Of a stretch of DNA of 64,000 nucleotides, positions 60,232 to 64,000 are shown in pieces; within the stretch, counting starts at the first letter, position 1, and every line of letters starts with the position of its first letter. Below the pieces are notes generated by a model, which saw only the letters and a list, made by a program, of their open reading frames with translations, did not search any database and was not told the DNA's origin. This DNA comes from UBA1368 sp964563125. Its GTDB lineage: Bacteria; Bacillota; Syntrophomonadia; Syntrophomonadales; Syntrophomonadaceae. The DNA lies in contig CAZLVY010000003.1 of NCBI GenBank assembly GCA_964563125.1, forward strand, positions 23,399 to 87,398, read 5' to 3'. The position numbers and the translations under genes are program-made.

Positions 60232-61509
60232 CTAAAAGAGTTGTTGGCTGATTATAGTCTGGGCTCTTTTTGGTCCAACTGCTATAATAGCATGCTTAAC
60301 TCCGGTAAGTTCCTCAATTTTCTCTATGTAATCTTTAGCCTGACGAGGAAGTTCTTCATAAGTGGTAGCATCAGTTATATCTTGTTGCCAACCCGGCATC
60401 TCAAGGTATTCGGGTTTACATACTGCTAAAATGTCAGCATTTTCAGGAAACTCAGTTAATAGTGTACCTTTATATCTGTATCCAGTGCAAATCTTAACTG
60501 TTTCGAAAGTATCCAGTACATCAAGTTTAGTAAAAGCAAAATCAGTTAGGCCATTGATTCTGATCGCATAGCGCAAAATAACTACATCCAGCCAACCGCA
60601 GCGCCGAGGCCTTCCAGTAGTAGTGCCAAATTCTGCGCCTCTTAAACTTAATACTTCCCCATCCGCATCAAACAGCTCCGTAGGGAATGGTCCTTCACCA
60701 ACACGGGTTGTATAAGCTTTAGCTACTCCTAAAACTCTGCTAATACAAGTCGGCCCAATACCAGCACCTGTACAGGCTCCTCCTGCGGTAGGATGAGAGG
60801 AGGTGACATAGGGATAAGTACCATGATCAATATCTAACAGAGTTCCCTGCGCCCCTTCAAATAGCACCTTTTTCCCTGCTTGTATAGCGTTATACACTAT
60901 ATATGAGGTATCTGTCAGGTATTTTTTTAGCTGGCCGGCCTGGCTTGTCAACTTTTCTAACAATTCCTGGTAATCAAAACCTTTTTCATCATACATCTCT
61001 TCAATAATTCTATTTTTATATTCTACCTGCGCCTTGAACCTAGCTTTAAAATTTTCCGTTGTCTCGACAAAATCGCTCATTCTAAAGCCTATGCGGTTAA
61101 TTTTATCGGCATAAGTTGGACCTATACCCCTTTTTGTAGTACCGATTTTACTACTGCGTTCTTCTAACTCATCTATCTTTTTATGATAAGGAATAACTAC
61201 CGGGGCTCTTAAGCTAATCCTTAGATTATCAGTACTGATACCTCTATTATGAAGTCCCGCTATTTCCTCAATAATCTTTTCCATATCTACAACTACTCCA
61301 TTACCGACTACGCATAGAGTATTGGCATATAAAATACCTGATGGAATGAGATGCAGCATGAATTTCTCATTTGCTGCCTCTACAGTATGTCCAGCGTTGC
61401 TCCCCCCCTGATACCTGACTACACAGTCGGCCTTTTCGGCAAGAAAATCGGTTACCTTCCCCTTTCCTTCATCTCCCCACTGTGCTCCTACCAGTACTAC
61501 TGCTGACAT
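60232..61509 (-). CDS. purA: Adenylosuccinate synthetase
   Basis: PurA uses GTP to join IMP and aspartate, the first committed step to AMP. The 425-residue protein has VLVGAQWGDEGKGKVTDFLAE near the N-terminus, RYQGGSNAGHTV, GTTKRGIGPTYADKINR, LFEGAQGTLLDIDHGTYPYVTSS and TTTGRPRRCGWLD. I use ATG 61507-61509; a TTG just before it would add one residue. GGGGGT precedes it. It is a single gene, convergent with the asnB relic. Confidence 0.97.
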   Translation of the reverse strand: MSAVVLVGAQWGDEGKGKVTDFLAEKADCVVRYQGGSNAGHTVEAANEKFMLHLIPSGILYANTLCVVGNGVVVDMEKIIEEIAGLHNRGISTDNLRISLRAPVVIPYHKKIDELEERSSKIGTTKRGIGPTYADKINRIGFRMSDFVETTENFKARFKAQVEYKNRIIEEMYDEKGFDYQELLEKLTSQAGQLKKYLTDTSYIVYNAIQAGKKVLFEGAQGTLLDIDHGTYPYVTSSHPTAGGACTGAGIGPTCISRVLGVAKAYTTRVGEGPFPTELFDADGEVLSLRGAEFGTTTGRPRRCGWLDVVILRYAIRINGLTDFAFTKLDVLDTFETVKICTGYRYKGTLLTEFPENADILAVCKPEYLEMPGWQQDITDATTYEELPRQAKDYIEKIEELTGVKHAIIAVGPKRAQTIISQQLF

Positions 61510-61676
61510 CAATACACCCCCTGGTTTTTTTAGCTAAACCACTGTAAATGCTGGTCTCGCCAGCAAACTAATATTAGCAAAAGCAAAAATCACTGTCAAT
61601 AAATGAGAGTGTTGATTATAGCTTGTGTTATGTATACATTAATTGCAGCACTATTTACAACTGATAATTGATTGCG

Positions 61677-61721
61677 AAAAAACAGGAGGTCAGCATTCAA
61701 GTTGCTTTCCTCCTGTTTTTT
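61677..61721. terminator. Strong terminator downstream of the acyl-CoA ligase gene
   Basis: AAAAAACAGGAGG pairs perfectly with CCTCCTGTTTTTT. It lies 7 bp after the stop of the minus-strand ligase gene, with A/T tracts on both sides; the loop is 19 nt. Confidence 0.85.
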
Positions 61722-61727
61722 CAAGTC

Positions 61728-63650
61728 CTATTTATACATAGCTTCAATTTCTTGGGCATATCTTTCAAAAACTACCCGATTCTTTACTTTCAGTGTAGGC
61801 GTTAGCATACCGTTGAGCTCGGTGAATTTACCCGGCAAGATTATATATTTTCTTATTCTTTCGTGTCCGTCCAGTTCACTGTTAACCTTCTCAATCTCTG
61901 CGTCAACCAGTTCACGCACTATTGGATGGTTGGCTACATCCGGACCGACATGGATACAGGTATTCATTCCATTTATATCCGCATATTCAAGCTGGCTTTC
62001 ATCAATTGTAATGCTTCTTTCCCGCATTAAATAAAGAATATAATCATAACCGGGAACTACTGTGGCGGTTAAATACTTGCGGTCGTTACCTATAACAATA
62101 ATTTGCTCAACTACCGGATTATTAACAAATCTTGACTCTATTCTGGCTGGAGCCACATTTTTCCCGGTATCCAAAACTATAATATATTTTTTGCGATCAA
62201 CTATTCTTAAGAATCCCTCGTCATCGAACTCGCCGATATCCCCAGTTCTGAACCAGCCATCCGCAGTAAAGGAAATGGCATCCTCTTCAGGATTTTTATA
62301 GTATTTGGTGATAACGCCTATCCCTTTAACTAATATTTCACCGTCTTCGTCCAGTTTCGCTTCCACTCCGGGAACCATTTTGGAAAGCCAGCCTATTTTA
62401 GTAGCATTAGGCCAACCATGATTGATTCCTGCTGCCGTTTCAGTCAAACCCCAGCCATTTAAGAGCGGAAAATTAATGCTTAAAAAAGCTTCGTGTAAAT
62501 CAGGAGGAAGCATACCGCCGCCCGAGTAGGCAACTTTTAAGCGTCCGCCTAAGGCATTATAATATATATCAAATATTGAAGCTTTAGCTTTCAGGAAATC
62601 CGCTTTTAGTGCTTCATCTAATCCTTCAGTCGGATCGGCAGTTAAATCGACGGCACCATTGGGAGCAGTACGATGTGCTAAAACTTTTTTCCCAACCTCC
62701 ATAGCCCATTCGAAATTGGCCTTCGCTTCGGGTGTACTGGTTAAGGCACCCTTTAAACCATTAAATATTCTATCCCAAAGACGCGGCACCAATAAGACCC
62801 ATGTAGGCTTTATTTCACCGATATCTTGTAGCAAGGTAGTAGGTTTCTCAGCAAAACCTATACATCCGCCCACAGCAATCATGGCAAAGTAGGAATTGTT
62901 TCTTTCCCAGATGTGTGATAAGGGTAATAATGAAAAAGCAGTATCTTCATAGTTACAATTAGTTCCCCCGATAATCATGTGCTTCAGACTGCGGGTTAGC
63001 GAACCAATCATATCTACATGAGTCAAAAGACTTCCTTTTAAGAAACTGCCGGTAGTTCCTGATGTATAAATAATACTCGAAGGGTCACTTCCCTGTAGTG
63101 ATTGCCAGTTCTGAAGATAGAAATCAGGATTAGCTCCGGCGAATTTTTTCCCCAGGGTTTTTAGAGTATTGATCCCAATAATTTTATCTGTTTCATTTTT
63201 GAAAGCATCGTCAAGTACAATGATTTTTTCCACGGCTGAATTTCCCTCAACCACCGCTTTTACACGCAATAATATTTCCTCATTGCTTACATACATAAAT
63301 CTGAATTCCGAATGACCCAGCAGGTATTCGACTTCATCTGCCGGCAAAGAAGGATATGCGGTAACCGTAACTCCTCCACTGTTTAATATGGAAAAGTCTG
63401 CCCATGCCCATTGGGCACTGGTGTGTGCCATAAGACATACCCGATCTCCCTTTTTTATGCCTAAGCTAAGCAAACCATTGGCCATTATCTCAACAGTGTC
63501 GGCAAATTCTTTGTAGGTCATAGTTACATAAGTTCCGTCCACCTTGTATCTTAGTGCAGGCCTGTCTCCAAAGTTTTCTACCGTATTATAGAACATATGG
63601 GGCAGAGTTTTCACTTCTTGTAAAAAGTTGTCCAGCATTTTAGTTTCCAA
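61728..63650 (-). CDS. Long-chain acyl-CoA synthetase (AMP-forming)
   Basis: The 640-residue protein activates fatty acids to acyl-CoA through acyl-AMP. It has IIYTSGTTG near residues 195-203, NGWGLTETAAGINHG, WFRTGDIGEFDDEGFLRIVDRKKYIIVLDTGKNVAP-type adenylation core elements, and a C-terminal lid with LTPTLKVKNR. The P-loop is odd: the usual SPKGV is replaced by SFLKGSLL, adding one residue. The closest architecture is the long eukaryote-type ACSL/FAA branch. The start is TTG at 63648-63650, about 9 nt after GGGGGG. Confidence 0.92.
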   Translation of the reverse strand: METKMLDNFLQEVKTLPHMFYNTVENFGDRPALRYKVDGTYVTMTYKEFADTVEIMANGLLSLGIKKGDRVCLMAHTSAQWAWADFSILNSGGVTVTAYPSLPADEVEYLLGHSEFRFMYVSNEEILLRVKAVVEGNSAVEKIIVLDDAFKNETDKIIGINTLKTLGKKFAGANPDFYLQNWQSLQGSDPSSIIYTSGTTGSFLKGSLLTHVDMIGSLTRSLKHMIIGGTNCNYEDTAFSLLPLSHIWERNNSYFAMIAVGGCIGFAEKPTTLLQDIGEIKPTWVLLVPRLWDRIFNGLKGALTSTPEAKANFEWAMEVGKKVLAHRTAPNGAVDLTADPTEGLDEALKADFLKAKASIFDIYYNALGGRLKVAYSGGGMLPPDLHEAFLSINFPLLNGWGLTETAAGINHGWPNATKIGWLSKMVPGVEAKLDEDGEILVKGIGVITKYYKNPEEDAISFTADGWFRTGDIGEFDDEGFLRIVDRKKYIIVLDTGKNVAPARIESRFVNNPVVEQIIVIGNDRKYLTATVVPGYDYILYLMRERSITIDESQLEYADINGMNTCIHVGPDVANHPIVRELVDAEIEKVNSELDGHERIRKYIILPGKFTELNGMLTPTLKVKNRVVFERYAQEIEAMYK

Positions 63651-63910
63651 TATTGTATACCCCCCTAAAATAAATACTAATTCTCCTGTTTAAGCTTTTG
63701 CATATATGTAAATGTATTCCCCCCTCCTAATTAATTTTTTAAATATTCCCATCATTTAATTATTTATATTTTAACAAATATTTTTATTTTATGATTAAAA
63801 TATTTGCATTCGTAATTATAAATTAATCTAAAATGTTAATTCTAATCATATAAGTTGAAATTATGTCGTATTCTTCTGGCATGTTTCTCTTGTTTATTTT
63901 TTCTGGTTCA
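63651..63910. other. AT-rich intergenic region
   Basis: About 260 bp upstream of the acyl-CoA ligase gene are very AT-rich. I see the GGGGGG ribosome site of that gene, but no promoter, operator or RNA that I could defend. Confidence 0.5.
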
Positions 63911-64000
63911 TTATATACTTGATTCACTTTCTTTAAAGGAGTATTGTGTTACAGCTACTCCATAATGTCCAGAGATAGACGGTGTTTGTTGTCCAGGAAT
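63911..64000 (-). CDS. Possible C-terminal end of a gene cut by the window edge
   Basis: On the minus strand 29 codons run open from the edge to a TAA at 63911-63913, ending GHYGVAVTQYSFKESESSI. The codon use looks plausible and the direction matches the ligase gene downstream. It is too short to identify and could be chance. Confidence 0.3.
   Translation of the reverse strand: MPGQQTPSISGHYGVAVTQYSFKESESSI

Noticed and set aside
1..64000. CRISPR array, rRNA or tRNA genes
   Set aside because: I found no regularly spaced direct repeats and no cloverleaf or rRNA signatures in the intergenic regions read by eye; a tRNAscan or Infernal run would settle short RNAs.

Overview
This window comes from a low-GC, endospore-lineage member of the Clostridia, and the gene set fits Syntrophomonadaceae or close relatives best. 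The reasons are a BofC homologue, ylxM-ffh-rpsP-khpA-rimM-trmD gene order, a SAM-I riboswitch, frequent TTG starts, acyl-CoA ligase, crotonase and dienoyl-CoA-reductase-like genes, a tungsten-type aldehyde oxidoreductase, and homocysteine synthesis of the methanogen/anaerobe type. The exact taxon is inferred. A 100-N scaffold gap lies at 37267-37366.

Region 1-15122 (minus strand) is housekeeping: a partial DUF1992 gene, scpB/scpA, an M50 peptidase, a DHH-CBS-tRNA nucleotidyltransferase fusion, lysA, then secF/secD, an HD hydrolase, yajC, the queuosine genes tgt/queA/queH with a DUF2905 gene, and ruvB/ruvA/ruvC. Two long GTAC-centred inverted repeats sit in its gaps. Region 15371-24782 holds bofC, a plus-strand gene with a degenerate Hsp20-like C-terminus, yebC and nadE. 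It also holds a SAM-riboswitch operon that couples a corrinoid methionine synthase to direct sulfide-based homocysteine synthesis, followed by tatA and a holin-like gene.

Region 25173-32148 is the most distinctive part: a five-gene minus-strand operon encoding a tungsten-type aldehyde:ferredoxin oxidoreductase, a MoaD/ThiS-like protein, a TetR repressor, a 988-residue glycyl radical enzyme with an extra SCP2-like N-terminal domain, and its radical-SAM activase. A 35-bp operator made of alternating TAAC/GTTA half-sites overlaps its promoter. The layout suggests radical conversion of a hydrophobic substrate to an aldehyde that the AOR oxidises; the substrate is unknown.

Region 32471-40984 carries comM, glpK, a lysophospholipase-like hydrolase, a metallo-beta-lactamase protein split by the artefactual gap, a thioesterase, and a copper-amine-oxidase-N-like stalk protein. 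It then becomes a mobile scar: a REP-associated tyrosine transposase with five REP palindromes (two translated inside the gene), a decayed ABC-transporter binding-protein fragment and an IS3-family remnant.

Region 40980-64000 holds folD, nfo, yraN, rnhB, an old-yellow-enzyme/dienoyl-CoA reductase, a CapA protein, the yedE-tusA selenium/sulfur pair, rplS-rbgA, a plus-strand enoyl-CoA hydratase inserted between rplS and the trmD operon, the ylxM-to-trmD block, degV, argG-argH, a truncated asnB, purA and a long-chain acyl-CoA ligase.
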